Shown: positions 1 to 9,921 of the stretch, in pieces | Numbering within the stretch: position 1 is the first letter of the stretch | Layout: every line of letters begins with the position of its first letter | Source of the DNA: Clostridium tepidum | GTDB taxonomy: Bacteria > Bacillota > Clostridia > Clostridiales > Clostridiaceae | DNA: 64,000 bases | NCBI RefSeq assembly: GCF_002008345.1 | Contig: NZ_MRAE01000005.1 | Span: 1-64,000 of the forward strand | Reading direction: 5' to 3' | Translations under genes and position numbers: made by a program | Notes under the pieces: model-generated | What the model was told of the DNA's origin: nothing | Databases searched by the model: none | The model's input: only the letters and a program-made list of their open reading frames with translations

Positions 1-290
1 TAACACCACACAAAAAATTCGTAGGTCAAGTATACGTATTAAAGAAAGAAGAAGGTGGAAGACATACACCATTCTTTAACGGATACAGACCACAATTCTA
101 CTTCAGAACAACAGATGTTACAGGAACAATAAACTTACCAGAAGGAGTAGAAATGGTAATGCCTGGAGACCACATAGATATGTCAGTAGAGTTAATCACA
201 CCAGTAGCAATGCACGAAAACTTAAGATTCGCTATCAGAGAAGGTGGAAGAACAGTAGGTTCAGGAGTTGTTACAACAATATCTGAATAA
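1..290 (+). CDS. tuf: Elongation factor Tu, C-terminal part (5' end outside window)
   Basis: The window opens inside the gene for EF-Tu, the GTPase that carries aminoacyl-tRNA to the ribosomal A site. The last 96 residues are present, in the frame starting at base 3. They contain the beta-barrel domain 3 signatures [21 protein letters not shown] and the ending RTVGSGVV. The GTPase domain lies upstream of the window. The gene is followed by a strong hairpin terminator, and the S10 operon has its own promoter, so tuf ends a separate transcription unit. The identity is not in doubt; only the 5' end is missing. Confidence 0.97.
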   Translation, partial: TPHKKFVGQVYVLKKEEGGRHTPFFNGYRPQFYFRTTDVTGTINLPEGVEMVMPGDHIDMSVELITPVAMHENLRFAIREGGRTVGSGVVTTISE

Positions 291-332
291 TTTTAAATTT
301 AATATAGTTAGCTAACATATAGATATGATATT

Positions 333-364
333 AAAAGGAAAGGGGATGCTCTTTCCTTTTATTT
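333..364 (+). terminator. Rho-independent terminator after tuf
   Basis: A perfect 10-bp stem (AAAAGGAAAG at 333-342 with CTTTCCTTTT at 351-360) encloses an 8-nt loop and runs into a T-rich tail. It lies about 40 bases after the tuf stop and upstream of the rpsJ promoter. Confidence 0.85.
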
Positions 365-430
365 ATAAAAATAAAATTAATATATGTAAATATGCCAATG
401 CATTTTTTCAAAGTTTAAAATTAAAAATAC

Positions 431-459
431 TTGTCAAAATAAAAAAAATAGTGTATACT
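431..459 (+). promoter_or_regulatory. Sigma-A promoter of the S10 operon
   Basis: TTGTCA at 431-436 and TATACT at 454-459 are separated by exactly 17 bases. Transcription would start near 466 and leave a leader of about 218 nt before rpsJ. No comparably strong promoter was noticed between here and rplQ. Confidence 0.85.
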
Positions 460-465
460 ATAGAA

Positions 466-683
466 GTTGTAATGTAATAACAGCGATGATTCAAGAGGTT
501 GCCGCACTTACGGGAAATTCTTGATTAAGCAAACTAAGGTCTAGAACCTAGTGACGGTTATTCTGATAAACATGATGCTAATGGTGTGTTCATAAAAAAT
601 ATGCAACACCCGGAGCAGTTTACAGAATATTTCCGCTGTTGTGCGTAATAAGTGAAACGTACCAGAAAAGGAGGGAATATTAA
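466..683 (+). ncRNA. Structured 5' leader of the S10 operon, candidate cis-regulatory RNA
   Basis: The leader folds by hand into a closed multi-branch structure. The closing helix is AACAGCG (479-485) with CGCTGTT (634-640). Inside are a hairpin TCAAGA (491-496) with TCTTGA (519-524), a hairpin around 534-551 with loop CTAGA, and a long arm pairing TATTCTG (559-565) with CAGAATA (623-629) and TAAAC (567-571) with GTTTA (618-622). That arm is capped by TGCT (576-579) with AGCA (614-617) and GGTGT (583-587) with ACACC (606-610). The region is much less AT-rich than its flanks. Its position suggests ribosomal-protein feedback, for example by L4, which represses the S10 operon in E. coli. I do not recognise it as a named RNA family. 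Confidence 0.6.
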
Positions 684-992
684 ATGGCAAAACAAAAAAT
701 AAGAATAAGATTAAAAGCTTTTGATCACAGTTTGTTAGATCAATCAGCTTTAAAAATCGTAGAAACTGCTAAAACAACAGGAGCTAAGGTTGCAGGTCCA
801 GTACCTCTACCAACAGAAAAAGATGTTGTTACTATTTTAAGAGCTCCACATAAATACAAAGACTCTAGAGAACAGTTCGAAATAAGAACTCATAAAAGAC
901 TAATCGATATAATTAGTCCATCACCAAAAACTGTTGATGCATTAATGAGATTAGATCTACCAGCTGGAGTAGATATAGAAATAAAACTATAA
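684..992 (+). CDS. rpsJ: 30S ribosomal protein S10 (NusE)
   Basis: S10 sits in the 30S head and also, as NusE, pairs with NusB in antitermination complexes. The 102-residue product has the family length and the N-terminal signature [11 protein letters not shown]. The ATG at 684 follows AAGGAGGGA at a normal distance. It is the first gene of the long ribosomal protein operon, downstream of a structured leader and its own promoter. Confidence 0.98.
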   Translation: MAKQKIRIRLKAFDHSLLDQSALKIVETAKTTGAKVAGPVPLPTEKDVVTILRAPHKYKDSREQFEIRTHKRLIDIISPSPKTVDALMRLDLPAGVDIEIKL

Positions 993-1077
993 TTTAGGTA
1001 ATAGAGGTATCTATTACTAACTATTATGATTGCATGGATAAATGTGATCCGCTAATATGTTGAGGAGGTGCAAAGAA

Positions 1078-1707
1078 ATGAAAAAAGCGATATTAGGTAA
1101 AAAGCTTGGTATGACTCAAATATTTAATGAAAATGGTAAGGTTATACCAGTTACTGTAATAGAAGCAGGTCCATGTACAGTTATACAAAAGAAAACTGTA
1201 GAAAAGGACGGCTATGAAGCAATACAAGTTGCTTTTGGTGATATAAGAGAAAAATTAAGAAATAAACCAATAAAAGGACACTTTGCAAAAGCGGGTGTTG
1301 CAGTTAAAAGACATATAAAAGAGTTTAAGTTAGAAGATTCATCTAATTTAGAAGTAGGTCAAGAAATCAAAGTAGACATTTTTGAAGCAGGAGATAGAGT
1401 TGATATATCTGGAGTTTCAAAAGGTAAGGGATTCCAAGGAACTATCAAAAGATGGAATGCTCATAGAGGTCCAATGAGCCACGGTTCAAAATTCCATAGA
1501 GCAGTTGGTTCAATGGGTGGTTCTTCAGATCCATCAAGAACATTTAAGAGCAAAAGAATGCCAGGACATATGGGTAATGTTAAAACAACAGTTTTAAATC
1601 TTGAAGTTGTTAGAATAATACCTGAAAAAAATCTAATATTAATAAAAGGCGGAGTACCAGGACCAAATAAAGGTTTAGTACAAATAAGAAATACAGTTAA
1701 GGCTTAA
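1078..1707 (+). CDS. rplC: 50S ribosomal protein L3
   Basis: L3 binds 23S rRNA early in 50S assembly, and its long internal loop reaches toward the peptidyl transferase centre. The 209-residue product shows LGKKLGMTQ near the N terminus and the [12 protein letters not shown] and RMPGHMGN motifs. The frame is open from 1057, but the ATG at 1078 lies correctly after GAGGAGGTG (1062-1070) and matches the family start [12 protein letters not shown]. It is the second gene of the S10 operon. Confidence 0.97.
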   Translation: MKKAILGKKLGMTQIFNENGKVIPVTVIEAGPCTVIQKKTVEKDGYEAIQVAFGDIREKLRNKPIKGHFAKAGVAVKRHIKEFKLEDSSNLEVGQEIKVDIFEAGDRVDISGVSKGKGFQGTIKRWNAHRGPMSHGSKFHRAVGSMGGSSDPSRTFKSKRMPGHMGNVKTTVLNLEVVRIIPEKNLILIKGGVPGPNKGLVQIRNTVKA

Positions 1708-1731
1708 TTTAAGTAGAAAGGAGGATGCAGA

Positions 1732-2352
1732 ATGCCTAAAGTAGATTTATTTAACCAAAACGGAGAAAAAGTTGGAGATTTACAATTAGCAGATAGCGTA
1801 TTTGGTGTAGAGGTAAATACATATGCTATGCATCAAGTAGTAAAAGCATTGCTAGCAAATAAAAGACAAGGAACTCAATCAGCTAAAACAAGAGCTGAGG
1901 TTTCAGGAGGCGGAATCAAGCCTTGGAGACAAAAGGGAACAGGTAGAGCAAGACAAGGTTCAATAAGAGCACCACAATGGATACATGGTGGAGTTGTTTT
2001 TGCACCAAAGCCAAGAAGCTACAGAATGTCAATTCCTAAATCAATGAAGAAAGTTGCTATAAAATCAGCATTAACTTCAAAAGTTAATGAAAATTTAATG
2101 GTAGTTGTTGATGAAATAAAATTAGAAGCACCAAAAACTAAAGAAGTAGTTAAAATGCTTAATGCATTTGATGCAAAGAAGACTTTAATTATAACAAATA
2201 ATGTTGAAGAAAATGTTTATAAATCAGCAAGAAACATTGAAGGAGTACATGTTATTCCAGTAAACAACATTAATGTATATGATGTATTAAAATATGATAA
2301 AGTTGTTATAACTAAGGATGCTGTATCCAAAATTGAGGAGGTGTATGCATAA
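1732..2352 (+). CDS. rplD: 50S ribosomal protein L4
   Basis: L4 lines part of the peptide exit tunnel through an extended loop. In E. coli it also represses its own S10 operon by binding the mRNA leader. The 206-residue product has the loop signature [19 protein letters not shown]. The start follows AAAGGAGG. The gene shares one base with rplW (taATG), so the two are probably translationally coupled. Whether this L4 binds the leader at 466-683 is an inference from E. coli, not seen here. Confidence 0.97.
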   Translation: MPKVDLFNQNGEKVGDLQLADSVFGVEVNTYAMHQVVKALLANKRQGTQSAKTRAEVSGGGIKPWRQKGTGRARQGSIRAPQWIHGGVVFAPKPRSYRMSIPKSMKKVAIKSALTSKVNENLMVVVDEIKLEAPKTKEVVKMLNAFDAKKTLIITNNVEENVYKSARNIEGVHVIPVNNINVYDVLKYDKVVITKDAVSKIEEVYA

Positions 2353-2645
2353 TGAAGCTAACTAACTACGATATAATAAGAAGACCTCTTATTACTGAAA
2401 AAACAATGGCTTCAATGGCTGAGAAAAAGTACACCTTTATAGTAGATATACATGCTAATAAATCTCAAATTAAAAATGCTATTGAAACAATATTTGACGT
2501 TAAAGTTGAAGATGTTAAAACAGCTAGAACTATGGGAAAAACTAAAAGAGTTGGTGTTCACATAGGAAAAAGAGCAGATTATAAAAAAGCTATTGTTAAG
2601 TTAACAGAAGATAGTAAAACAATTGAATTCTTCGAAGGACTATAA
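2352..2645 (+). CDS. rplW: 50S ribosomal protein L23
   Basis: L23 lies at the tunnel exit and is the docking point for trigger factor and the signal recognition particle. The 97-residue product has the expected N-terminal signature RRPLITEKT and family length. Its ATG overlaps the rplD stop by one base, and the end of rplD (GAGGAGGTG) supplies the ribosome binding site. Confidence 0.97.
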   Translation: MKLTNYDIIRRPLITEKTMASMAEKKYTFIVDIHANKSQIKNAIETIFDVKVEDVKTARTMGKTKRVGVHIGKRADYKKAIVKLTEDSKTIEFFEGL

Positions 2646-2699
2646 ACAATAAAGCCGTTATTGGCGAGAGCCAGATAAGCTAAAGAAGGAGGGAAAAAA

Positions 2700-3533
2700 A
2701 TGGCTGTTAAAGGTTTTAGACCTACCACTCCTACAAGAAGAGAAATGACTATGTGTACTTTTGAAGAAATAACAAAAAGCACACCAGAAAAGTCACTTCT
2801 TGTTTCATTAAAGAAAAGTGGTGGAAGAAACGCAAATGGTAAAATAACAGTTCGTCATATTGGTGGCGGAGCTAAAAGAAAATATAGAATAATAGATTTC
2901 AAGAGAAATAAAGATAATATTCCAGCTAAAGTTGCTAGTATAGAATATGATCCAAACAGAACAGCATTTATAGCACTTGTAGTATATGCTGATGGAGAAA
3001 AAAGATATATAATTGCACCAGTTGGATTAAAGGTTGGAGATACAATAGTGTCTGGTCCAGAATCAGATATAAAAGTGGGTAACTGTTTACCAATAAAAAA
3101 TATCCCAGTAGGTACAGTTATTCACAACATAGAGTTATCACCTGGAAAAGGAGCACAACTTGTTAGATCAGCAGGTAACTCAGCGCAGCTTATGGCTAAA
3201 GAAGGAGACTATTCTCAAGTAAGATTACCTAGTGGAGAAGTTAGATACATAAGAGTTGAATGTAGAGCAACTATAGGTGTTGTATCTAATCAAACAAACG
3301 AAATTGTTAACATAGGTAAAGCAGGAAGAAAGAGACATATGGGAATAAGACCTACAGTAAGAGGTTCTGTAATGAACCCTAATGACCATCCACACGGTGG
3401 TGGTGAAGGTAGATCTCCTATCGGACATCCAAGTCCACGTACTCCATGGGGTAAACCAGCACTTGGATATAAAACAAGAAAGAATAAGAAATACTCTGAT
3501 AGATTTATTGTTAAGAGAAGAAATGATAAATAG
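2700..3533 (+). CDS. rplB: 50S ribosomal protein L2
   Basis: L2 is needed for subunit association and peptidyl transferase assembly. The 277-residue product carries the conserved C-terminal [13 protein letters not shown] motif, which includes the histidine close to the catalytic centre, and the N-terminal [11 protein letters not shown]. The ATG follows AAGGAGGGA. A perfect 30-base palindrome begins at the base after its stop codon and separates it from rpsS. Confidence 0.98.
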   Translation: MAVKGFRPTTPTRREMTMCTFEEITKSTPEKSLLVSLKKSGGRNANGKITVRHIGGGAKRKYRIIDFKRNKDNIPAKVASIEYDPNRTAFIALVVYADGEKRYIIAPVGLKVGDTIVSGPESDIKVGNCLPIKNIPVGTVIHNIELSPGKGAQLVRSAGNSAQLMAKEGDYSQVRLPSGEVRYIRVECRATIGVVSNQTNEIVNIGKAGRKRHMGIRPTVRGSVMNPNDHPHGGGEGRSPIGHPSPRTPWGKPALGYKTRKNKKYSDRFIVKRRNDK

Positions 3534-3563
3534 ATTGAAGAGAATATTAATATTCTCTTCAAT
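3534..3563 (+). repeat. Perfect 30-bp palindrome between rplB and rpsS
   Basis: ATTGAAGAGAATATT (3534-3548) is followed directly by its exact reverse complement (3549-3563), starting right after the rplB stop. In RNA it would form a hairpin of up to 13 bp with a tight loop. What follows is CTTGTAAT, not a U run, so it is not a typical terminator. It could be a processing or stability element or a binding site inside the operon. Confidence 0.7.
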
Positions 3564-3601
3564 CTTGTAATCATATGATTGCGCGAAGGGAGGCAAATAT
3601 A

Positions 3602-3886
3602 GTGAGTAGATCAGTTAAAAAAGGACCATATATTCAAGAGGTACTTTTAAAAAGAATAAACGAAATGAACAAAAATGGAGAAAAGAAAGTTTTAAAGACT
3701 TGGTCAAGAAGTTCAACAATATTCCCACAAATGATCGGTCATACTATTGCTGTTCATGATGGAAGAAAACATGTTCCTGTTTACATAACTGAAGACATGG
3801 TAGGTCATAAGTTAGGAGAATTTGTTCTTACTAGAACTTACAGAGGACATGATGACAAGTCAGAAAAATCATCTCGTTTAAGATAA
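3602..3886 (+). CDS. rpsS: 30S ribosomal protein S19
   Basis: S19 sits in the 30S head and contacts S13 and the A-site region. The frame is open from 3575, but the GTG at 3602 follows GAAGGGAGG at 3585-3593 and yields the family N terminus [10 protein letters not shown] and a normal 94-residue protein. The C-terminal half has [16 protein letters not shown]. It follows the palindrome after rplB. Confidence 0.96.
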   Translation: MSRSVKKGPYIQEVLLKRINEMNKNGEKKVLKTWSRSSTIFPQMIGHTIAVHDGRKHVPVYITEDMVGHKLGEFVLTRTYRGHDDKSEKSSRLR

Positions 3887-3907
3887 GCTGGAAGGAGGTA
3901 AAGTTCA

Positions 3908-4243
3908 ATGGAAGCTAAGGCTATAGTTAGATATGTAAGAATGTCTCCAAGCAAGATTGGGGTTGTTCTTGACTTAGTAAGAGGTAAGGATGTTAATGAA
4001 GCGTTTGCTATATTAAAATATACTCCAAAGGATGCAGCGGAAGTAATTTATAAAGCTTTAAAATCAGCTGTTGCAAATGCAGAAAATAATTTAAATTTAG
4101 ATGTTAATAGTTTATATATATCAGAAGCACATGTGGGTCAAGGACCAACATTAAAAAGATATCAACCACATGCTCAAGGTAGAGCTTTTAGAATAAGAAA
4201 GAGAACAAGTCATTTAACTTTAGTTGTTAAAGAAAGAGTTTAA
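3908..4243 (+). CDS. rplV: 50S ribosomal protein L22
   Basis: L22 contacts all 23S rRNA domains, and its beta-hairpin lines the exit tunnel near the macrolide site. The 111-residue product has the signatures [10 protein letters not shown] and [15 protein letters not shown], the second being part of the hairpin. The start follows GGAAGGAGG. Ordinary member of the operon. Confidence 0.97.
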   Translation: MEAKAIVRYVRMSPSKIGVVLDLVRGKDVNEAFAILKYTPKDAAEVIYKALKSAVANAENNLNLDVNSLYISEAHVGQGPTLKRYQPHAQGRAFRIRKRTSHLTLVVKERV

Positions 4244-4260
4244 GAAGAGGAGGGAATTCG

Positions 4261-4932
4261 ATGGGTCAAAAAGTACATCCACACGGCTTGAGGGTCGGCG
4301 TAATTAAAGAATGGGATGCTAAATGGTATGCTGATAAGAAAAATTTTGCTGATAACCTAGTAGAAGACCACAAAATAAGAAATTTTGTTAAAAAGAATTC
4401 TTATGCTGCTGGTATATCAAAAATAGAAATTGAAAGAGCGGCAAAAAGAATAAAATTAAATATATATACTGCTAAACCAGGTATGATTATAGGAAAAGGT
4501 GGTCAAGGAATTGAATCACTAAAAAATCAACTTCAAAAAATTGTTTCAAACAAAAATATTTTAATAAACATAGTAGAAGTTAAAAAACCTGAAGCAGATG
4601 CTCAATTAATAGCTGAAAATATAGCTCAACAATTAGAAAAGAGAATAGCTTTTAGAAGAGCTATGAAACAATCTATTCAAAGAGCAATGAAAACAGGTGT
4701 TAAAGGTATAAAAACAGCTTGTTCAGGAAGACTTGCTGGAGCAGAAATAGCTAGAACAGAACAATATCATGAAGGAACAATTCCACTACAAACTTTAAGA
4801 GCAGATATTGATTATGGATTTGCAGAAGCTGATACTACTTATGGTAAAATCGGTGTTAAAGTTTGGGTATATAAAGGAGAAGTTCTTCCAGCTAGAAAGA
4901 ATATAAATGAAAAGGAAGAAGCTAACGCATAA
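4261..4932 (+). CDS. rpsC: 30S ribosomal protein S3
   Basis: S3 lines the mRNA entry channel and takes part in ribosomal helicase activity. The 223-residue product shows the start [12 protein letters not shown] and a KH domain with the GxxG loop in [12 protein letters not shown] around residue 80. The C-terminal domain has [12 protein letters not shown]. The start follows GAGGAGGG. Family length. Confidence 0.98.
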   Translation: MGQKVHPHGLRVGVIKEWDAKWYADKKNFADNLVEDHKIRNFVKKNSYAAGISKIEIERAAKRIKLNIYTAKPGMIIGKGGQGIESLKNQLQKIVSNKNILINIVEVKKPEADAQLIAENIAQQLEKRIAFRRAMKQSIQRAMKTGVKGIKTACSGRLAGAEIARTEQYHEGTIPLQTLRADIDYGFAEADTTYGKIGVKVWVYKGEVLPARKNINEKEEANA

Positions 4933-4949
4933 GGAAGGAGGAATAACAT

Positions 4950-5393
4950 ATGTTAATGCCTAAAAGAGTTAAGCGTCGTAAAGTACAACGTGGCAGAATG
5001 AAGGGTAAAGCTACAAGAGGTAACTTCATAGCATACGGTGATTTCGGAATACAAGCAACTGAATGTGGTTGGATTACAAGCAACCAAATAGAAGCTGCCA
5101 GAATAGCTATAAACAGATACGTTAAAAGAGGAGGAAAGGTTTGGATAAAAATCTTCCCAGATAAGCCTGTAACAGAAAAGCCAGCAGAAACACGTATGGG
5201 TTCTGGTAAAGGTTCACCAGAATACTGGGTAGCTGTTGTAAAACCAGGTAGAGTTTTATTTGAAATCTCTGGTGTAAGTGAAACAGTTGCAAGAGAAGCT
5301 ATGAGACTTGCTTCACACAAACTACCAGTTAAAACTAAGTTTGTAACAAGAAGAGATTTTGAAGAAATGGGTGGTGAAGTAAATGAAGGCTAG
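4950..5393 (+). CDS. rplP: 50S ribosomal protein L16
   Basis: L16 organises the A-tRNA binding site on the 50S subunit. The 147-residue product starts with the invariant [11 protein letters not shown] and contains [13 protein letters not shown]. The start follows AAGGAGGAA. Its last 11 bases overlap the start of rpmC, as is common for this pair. Confidence 0.98.
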   Translation: MLMPKRVKRRKVQRGRMKGKATRGNFIAYGDFGIQATECGWITSNQIEAARIAINRYVKRGGKVWIKIFPDKPVTEKPAETRMGSGKGSPEYWVAVVKPGRVLFEISGVSETVAREAMRLASHKLPVKTKFVTRRDFEEMGGEVNEG

Positions 5394-5595
5394 AGAATTA
5401 CAAGAATTAAGAAAAAGCAGCCCACAAGAGTTACAATCAAAGTTAAATGATCTAAAAGCGGAATTATTTAATTTAAGATTTCAATTAGCTACAGGTCAGT
5501 TAGAAAACCCAATGAGAATTAGAGAAGTGAAAAAATCAATAGCTCAAATTAAAACTATCTTAAGAGAAGAAGAGATAAGAGCATATCAACAGTAA
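5383..5595 (+). CDS. rpmC: 50S ribosomal protein L29
   Basis: L29 is a small helical-hairpin protein next to L23 at the tunnel exit. The 70-residue product has the typical [19 protein letters not shown] core. The ATG lies inside the end of rplP (11-base overlap), and the GAAATGGGTGGTGAAG upstream provides a weak binding site, so translational coupling to rplP is likely. Confidence 0.96.
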   Translation: MKARELQELRKSSPQELQSKLNDLKAELFNLRFQLATGQLENPMRIREVKKSIAQIKTILREEEIRAYQQ

Positions 5596-5616
5596 AACTG
5601 AAGGGAGGTAAATCCT

Positions 5617-5871
5617 GTGGAAAGAGCAAATAGAAAGACAAGAATCGGTAGAGTAGTTTCAAATAAAATGGATAAGACAATCGTAGTTGCAGTAGAAACA
5701 AAAGTTCGTCATCCATTGTATGGTAAAATCATGAACAGAACTACTAAGTTCAAAGCTCATGATGAAAATAATACAGCTAATATAAATGATAGAGTATTAA
5801 TAATGGAAACAAGACCATTATCAAAACAAAAAAGATGGAGACTTGTTGAAATAATAGAAAAAGCTAAATAG
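5617..5871 (+). CDS. rpsQ: 30S ribosomal protein S17
   Basis: S17 is a primary 16S rRNA binder with an OB fold. The 84-residue product has [16 protein letters not shown] and the C-terminal [16 protein letters not shown] signature. The start is GTG at 5617, after AAGGGAGG. Ordinary operon member. Confidence 0.97.
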   Translation: MERANRKTRIGRVVSNKMDKTIVVAVETKVRHPLYGKIMNRTTKFKAHDENNTANINDRVLIMETRPLSKQKRWRLVEIIEKAK

Positions 5872-5905
5872 TTTGTAGCAAAAAGCCGAAAGGAGGGTAT
5901 TTTAC

Positions 5906-6274
5906 ATGATTCAGCAACAAACAAGATTAAAGGTAGCAGATAATTCCGGAGCAAGGGAAATTATGTGTATAAGAGTTCTAGGTGGTTCTCACAGAAAATG
6001 GGGAAATATCGGAGATGTAATAGTTGCTAGTGTTAAAAGTGCAACACCAGGCGGTGTTGTTAAAAAAGGTGAAGTTGTAAAGGCTGTTATAGTAAGATCA
6101 GTTAAAGGATTAAGAAGAGCAGATGGTTCTTACATAAAATTTGATGAAAATGCAGCAGTTATAATAAAGGATGATAAAAACCCAAAAGGAACTCGTATTT
6201 TTGGACCAGTTGCAAGGGAGCTAAGAGATAAAGAGTTCAATAAAATACTATCATTAGCACCTGAAGTTTTATAA
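5906..6274 (+). CDS. rplN: 50S ribosomal protein L14
   Basis: L14 lies at the subunit interface and contacts 16S rRNA and L19. The 122-residue product starts [16 protein letters not shown] and contains [10 protein letters not shown], both diagnostic. The start follows AAAGGAGGG. It opens the spc-type part of the gene order, with no promoter seen before it. Confidence 0.98.
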   Translation: MIQQQTRLKVADNSGAREIMCIRVLGGSHRKWGNIGDVIVASVKSATPGGVVKKGEVVKAVIVRSVKGLRRADGSYIKFDENAAVIIKDDKNPKGTRIFGPVARELRDKEFNKILSLAPEVL

Positions 6275-6297
6275 TAATACAAGGAGGTGGCTAAATA

Positions 6298-6615
6298 ATG
6301 AGCAAAATACATGTGAGAAAAAAAGATACAGTTGTTGTTATATCTGGTAAAGATAAAGGCAAAATTGGAGAAGTTTTATCTGTATTACCTAAAAAAGGTA
6401 AGGTAGTAGTTAAAGATGTAAATGTAGTAACTAAACATCAAAAACCAAATAGAGAAAATATGCAGGGTGGAATAATACATAAGGAAGCCCCAATATTTAG
6501 TTCAAAAGTAATGTTATATTGTAATAAATGCAAATCAGCTACTAGAATTAGCAATAAAATTCTAGAAGATGGAACAAAAGTAAGAGTATGCAAAAAGTGC
6601 GGAGAAACATTTTAA
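6298..6615 (+). CDS. rplX: 50S ribosomal protein L24, with a CxxC...CxxC zinc-ribbon tail
   Basis: L24 starts 50S assembly. The 105-residue product has the N-terminal KOW motif ([15 protein letters not shown]). Its C terminus has two CxxC pairs, CNKC near residue 76 and CKKC near residue 98, consistent with a zinc ribbon. This is one of several zinc-site ribosomal proteins here (S14, S4, L36), relevant to the cysteine-free S4 paralog at 61.7 kb. Zinc binding is inferred from the cysteine spacing. Confidence 0.96.
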   Translation: MSKIHVRKKDTVVVISGKDKGKIGEVLSVLPKKGKVVVKDVNVVTKHQKPNRENMQGGIIHKEAPIFSSKVMLYCNKCKSATRISNKILEDGTKVRVCKKCGETF

Positions 6616-6637
6616 TTCTTGAAAGGAGGTATAAAGG

Positions 6638-7180
6638 ATGATGCCAAGATTACAAGAAAAGTATGAAAAAGAAGTAGTATCAGCTTTAATGGATAAGTTC
6701 GGATATAAAAATATAATGGAAGTGCCAAAACTTGAAAAAATAGTTATCAACATGGGTGTTGGTGAAGCTAAAGAGAATCAAAAAGCTCTTGAAGCAGCAG
6801 TTGAAGATTTAGCTAAAATAACTGGTCAAAAACCAATATTAACTAAAGCTAAAAAATCAGTAGCTAACTTTAAAATAAGAGAAAATATGCCACTAGGATG
6901 CAAAGTTACATTAAGAAAGCAAAAAATGTATGAATTTGCAGATAAATTAATAAATGTAGCTTTACCTAGAGTTAGAGATTTCAGCGGAGTTTCAAGCAAA
7001 TCATTTGATGGAAGAGGAAACTATGCTATAGGAATAAAAGAACAATTAATATTCCCAGAAATAGAATATGATAAAATTGATAAAATTAGAGGTATGGATA
7101 TAATTTTTGTAACAACTGCAAAGACTGACGAGGAAGCAAGAGAATTATTAAGATTCCTTGGAATGCCATTTGCTCGTTAA
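6638..7180 (+). CDS. rplE: 50S ribosomal protein L5
   Basis: L5 binds 5S rRNA and forms bridge B1b with S13. The 180-residue product has [22 protein letters not shown] and [17 protein letters not shown]. Two tandem ATGs (6638 and 6641) follow AAAGGAGG; the first has the better 8-base spacing, the second would remove one methionine only. Confidence 0.97.
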   Translation: MMPRLQEKYEKEVVSALMDKFGYKNIMEVPKLEKIVINMGVGEAKENQKALEAAVEDLAKITGQKPILTKAKKSVANFKIRENMPLGCKVTLRKQKMYEFADKLINVALPRVRDFSGVSSKSFDGRGNYAIGIKEQLIFPEIEYDKIDKIRGMDIIFVTTAKTDEEARELLRFLGMPFAR

Positions 7181-7195
7181 TAAGGAGGGAAATCT

Positions 7196-7381
7196 ATGGC
7201 ACGTAAAGCTTTAATAGAAAAGTGGAATAAAAAACCAAAATATTCAACTAGAGCTTATACAAGATGCAGAATTTGTGGAAGACCACATTCAGTATTGAAA
7301 AAATACGGTATCTGTCGTATATGTTTTAGAGAGCTTGCTTACAAGGGTGAAATCCCTGGATGCAAAAAAGCTAGCTGGTAA
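7196..7381 (+). CDS. rpsZ: 30S ribosomal protein S14, zinc-binding type
   Basis: S14 belongs to the 30S head. The 61-residue product is the short C-plus form, with CRIC near residue 23 and a second CRIC near residue 39, the four-cysteine zinc site. The long zinc-free form is not seen in this window. The start follows AAGGAGGG, 15 bases after rplE. Confidence 0.97.
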   Translation: MARKALIEKWNKKPKYSTRAYTRCRICGRPHSVLKKYGICRICFRELAYKGEIPGCKKASW

Positions 7382-7410
7382 TATTCGAAAAGCGAAAGGA
7401 GGCAAAATAA

Positions 7411-7809
7411 ATGGTAATGTCTGATCCAATAGCAGATTTATTAACACGTATAAGAAACGCAAATGTAGTTAGACATGAAGTAGTAGAAGTTCCTTCATCT
7501 AACATAAAAAAGGCCATAGCAAATATAATGCTTACAGAAGGTTATATAAGAGATTTAGAAGAATATAGAGATGGTTCTGTAGATATGCTAAGAATCACAA
7601 TGAAATACGGACAAAACAAAGAAAGAATAATAACTGGTCTTAAGAGAATATCAAAACCAGGTCTAAGAGTTTATTGTAGAAAAGATGAAACTCCTAAAGT
7701 TTTAAATGGTCTAGGAGTAGCTATAGTTTCTACTTCTAAAGGAATTGTTACAGATAAAGAAGCAAGAAAATTAGGCGTTGGCGGAGAAGTACTTTGCTAC
7801 ATATGGTAA
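7411..7809 (+). CDS. rpsH: 30S ribosomal protein S8
   Basis: S8 is a central-domain assembly protein. In E. coli it represses the spc operon by binding the L5 region of the mRNA. The 132-residue product has [15 protein letters not shown] and the C-terminal GGEVLCYIW. The ATG at 7411 has the best spacing to AAAGGAGG; a second ATG at 7417 is possible. No look-alike repressor site was identified. Confidence 0.97.
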   Translation: MVMSDPIADLLTRIRNANVVRHEVVEVPSSNIKKAIANIMLTEGYIRDLEEYRDGSVDMLRITMKYGQNKERIITGLKRISKPGLRVYCRKDETPKVLNGLGVAIVSTSKGIVTDKEARKLGVGGEVLCYIW

Positions 7810-7832
7810 TTGGAGAATAGGAGGTGCAATAA

Positions 7833-8375
7833 ATGTCAAGAGTAGGAAAACTTCCAATAGCTATCCCTAATGGAGTAACTGTTACGGTAACACCAGATAA
7901 CGTTGTTACTGTAAAAGGACCAAAGGGAGAGTTAGTAAAAGCTATGGATAAAAAAATAAACATAGCTGTAGAAGATAATTCAGTAGTTGTAACTAGAGAC
8001 AATGATCATAAAGAAGTAAGAGCTCTTCATGGATTAACAAGAGCGTTAATAAACAACATGGTAATAGGAGTTAATGAAGGATACGTTAAAACATTAGAAT
8101 TAGTAGGTGTTGGTTATAGAGCACAATTACAAGGAAAGAAATTAGTACTTAACCTTGGATTCTCACATCCAGTTGAAATGGAAGCAGTTCCAGGAATAAA
8201 TTTTGAAGTTGAAGGTGGAACTAAGGTAAAAGTTAAAGGTATAGATAAAGAATTAGTAGGTGCTGTAGCAGCAGACATAAGAAAATGGAGAAAACCTGAA
8301 CCTTACAAAGGAAAAGGAATTAAATATGAAAATGAAGTTATAAGACGTAAGGAAGGTAAGACTGGTAAGAAATAA
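7833..8375 (+). CDS. rplF: 50S ribosomal protein L6
   Basis: L6 lies near the factor-binding site of the 50S subunit. The 180-residue product has the duplicated L6 fold, the start [12 protein letters not shown] and the C-terminal [16 protein letters not shown] signature. The start follows ATAGGAGGTG. Confidence 0.98.
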   Translation: MSRVGKLPIAIPNGVTVTVTPDNVVTVKGPKGELVKAMDKKINIAVEDNSVVVTRDNDHKEVRALHGLTRALINNMVIGVNEGYVKTLELVGVGYRAQLQGKKLVLNLGFSHPVEMEAVPGINFEVEGGTKVKVKGIDKELVGAVAADIRKWRKPEPYKGKGIKYENEVIRRKEGKTGKK

Positions 8376-8393
8376 CAGAAAGGAGTGAAACCT

Positions 8394-8753
8394 ATGTTTA
8401 AGAAAAATGATAGATCTAAATCAAGAACAAGACGTCACATGAGAGTTCGTAAAAAGATTTTTGGAACAGCTGAACGTCCAAGACTATCAGTATATAGAAG
8501 TGAAAAACATATATATGCTCAATTAATAGATGATATAGAAGGAAAAACATTAGTTGCTGCATCAAGTACAGAAAAAGGATTCAATGGTGTAGGTAGCAAT
8601 AAAGAAGGCGCTAAATTAGTTGGAAAAATGATAGCTGAAAAAGCGTTAGAAAAAGGCTTAAACAAAGTGGTATTTGATAGAGGCGGATTTGTATATCACG
8701 GAAGAGTTAAAGAACTTGCAGAAGGTGCAAGAGAAGCAGGTCTTGATTTTTAA
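8394..8753 (+). CDS. rplR: 50S ribosomal protein L18
   Basis: L18 binds 5S rRNA with L5. The 119-residue product has the basic N terminus [29 protein letters not shown] and [13 protein letters not shown]. The frame stays open to a GTG at 8385, but AAAGGAG at 8379-8385 overlaps that codon and is well spaced for the ATG at 8394. Confidence 0.96.
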   Translation: MFKKNDRSKSRTRRHMRVRKKIFGTAERPRLSVYRSEKHIYAQLIDDIEGKTLVAASSTEKGFNGVGSNKEGAKLVGKMIAEKALEKGLNKVVFDRGGFVYHGRVKELAEGAREAGLDF

Positions 8754-8770
8754 AAAAAGGAGGGAAATAA

Positions 8771-9268
8771 ATGAGAATTGATCCTAGCACTTTAAATTTA
8801 AAAGAAAAAGTTGTTCATATAAACAGAGTTGCTAAGGTTGTTAAAGGTGGTAGAAACTTTAGATTTAGCGTATTAGTTGTTGTTGGAGATGAAGCAGGAC
8901 ACGTTGGTGTTGGTACAGGAAAATCTATAGAAATACCTGAAGCAATAAGAAAAGCAATAGAAGATGCTAAAAAGAACATAGTTGAAGTTAAAACAGTAGG
9001 AACTACTGTACCACACGATATAATCGGAAAATTCGGTAAGGGAGAAGTTCTTATAATGACAGCTAAAGAAGGTACAGGAGTTATAGCAGGTGGACCTGTT
9101 AGAGCCGTACTTGAACTTGCTGGATTAAAAGACGTTAGAGCTAAATCAAAAGGTTCTAATAATCCAAGAAACATGGTTAATGCTACAATAGACGGATTAT
9201 CAAGATTAAGAACAGTAGAAGATATAGCTAAACTTAGAGGTAAGACCGTAGAAGAGATTTTAGGTTAG
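8771..9268 (+). CDS. rpsE: 30S ribosomal protein S5
   Basis: S5 contributes to decoding accuracy and mRNA unwinding. The 165-residue product has the double-stranded RNA-binding-like N domain ([18 protein letters not shown]) and the GTVPHDI-type segment. The start follows AAAGGAGGG. rpmD begins 13 bases downstream. Confidence 0.98.
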   Translation: MRIDPSTLNLKEKVVHINRVAKVVKGGRNFRFSVLVVVGDEAGHVGVGTGKSIEIPEAIRKAIEDAKKNIVEVKTVGTTVPHDIIGKFGKGEVLIMTAKEGTGVIAGGPVRAVLELAGLKDVRAKSKGSNNPRNMVNATIDGLSRLRTVEDIAKLRGKTVEEILG

Positions 9269-9281
9269 GAGGTAACTGGCC

Positions 9282-9461
9282 GTGGCTAAGGTTAAAATAA
9301 CATTAGTTAAGAGCTTAATAGGTAGAAAAAAGGATCATATAGCTACTGTTAATGCTCTTGGACTAAAAAAGATTGGTAACATAGTTGAACATGAGGAAAC
9401 TCCTCAAATAAGTGGAATGATAAAAAAGGTAAGTTACTTATTAAAAGTAGAAGAAGCATAG
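9282..9461 (+). CDS. rpmD: 50S ribosomal protein L30
   Basis: This small gene encodes a 59-residue L30, a 50S protein near domain II of 23S rRNA. It starts at GTG 9282 after TAGGAGGT and reads [19 protein letters not shown], followed by a [15 protein letters not shown] core and a stop at 9459-9461. It fills the slot between rpsE and rplO where rpmD normally lies. Confidence 0.95.
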   Translation: MAKVKITLVKSLIGRKKDHIATVNALGLKKIGNIVEHEETPQISGMIKKVSYLLKVEEA

Positions 9462-9480
9462 TAAGAGGAGGTGTAATTAT

Positions 9481-9921
9481 ATGAAACTTCACGAATTAAG
9501 AGCAGCTGAAGGTGCAAATAAAGCACCAAAAAGAGTAGGTAGAGGAACAGGTTCTGGATTAGGTAAAACAAGCGGAAAAGGTCAAAAAGGACAAAACTCT
9601 AGAAGCGGTGGTGGAGTAAGACCAGGCTTTGAAGGTGGTCAAATGCCATTATATAGAAGACTTCCAAAAAGAGGTTTCAAAAACATATTTGCTAAAGAAT
9701 ATGCAGCAATAAATCTTGATAGATTAAATTGTTTTGAAGATGGAACAGTTGTAACTCCAGAACTTTTAGTTGAAAAAAGAGTAGTGAAAAAGGTTAAAGA
9801 TGGAGTTAAAATTCTAGGAAATGGAAATATAGAAAAGAAATTAACTGTTAAAGCAGCAAAATTCTCTAAATCAGCTATTGAAAAGATAGAAGCAGCAGGA
9901 GGAAAAGTTGAGGTGATATAA
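9481..9921 (+). CDS. rplO: 50S ribosomal protein L15
   Basis: L15 is a late 50S assembly protein. The 146-residue product has the glycine-rich basic N-terminal half ([19 protein letters not shown]) and [17 protein letters not shown]. The start follows AGAGGAGGTG. Its stop codon directly abuts the secY start, which suggests coupling. Confidence 0.97.
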   Translation: MKLHELRAAEGANKAPKRVGRGTGSGLGKTSGKGQKGQNSRSGGGVRPGFEGGQMPLYRRLPKRGFKNIFAKEYAAINLDRLNCFEDGTVVTPELLVEKRVVKKVKDGVKILGNGNIEKKLTVKAAKFSKSAIEKIEAAGGKVEVI

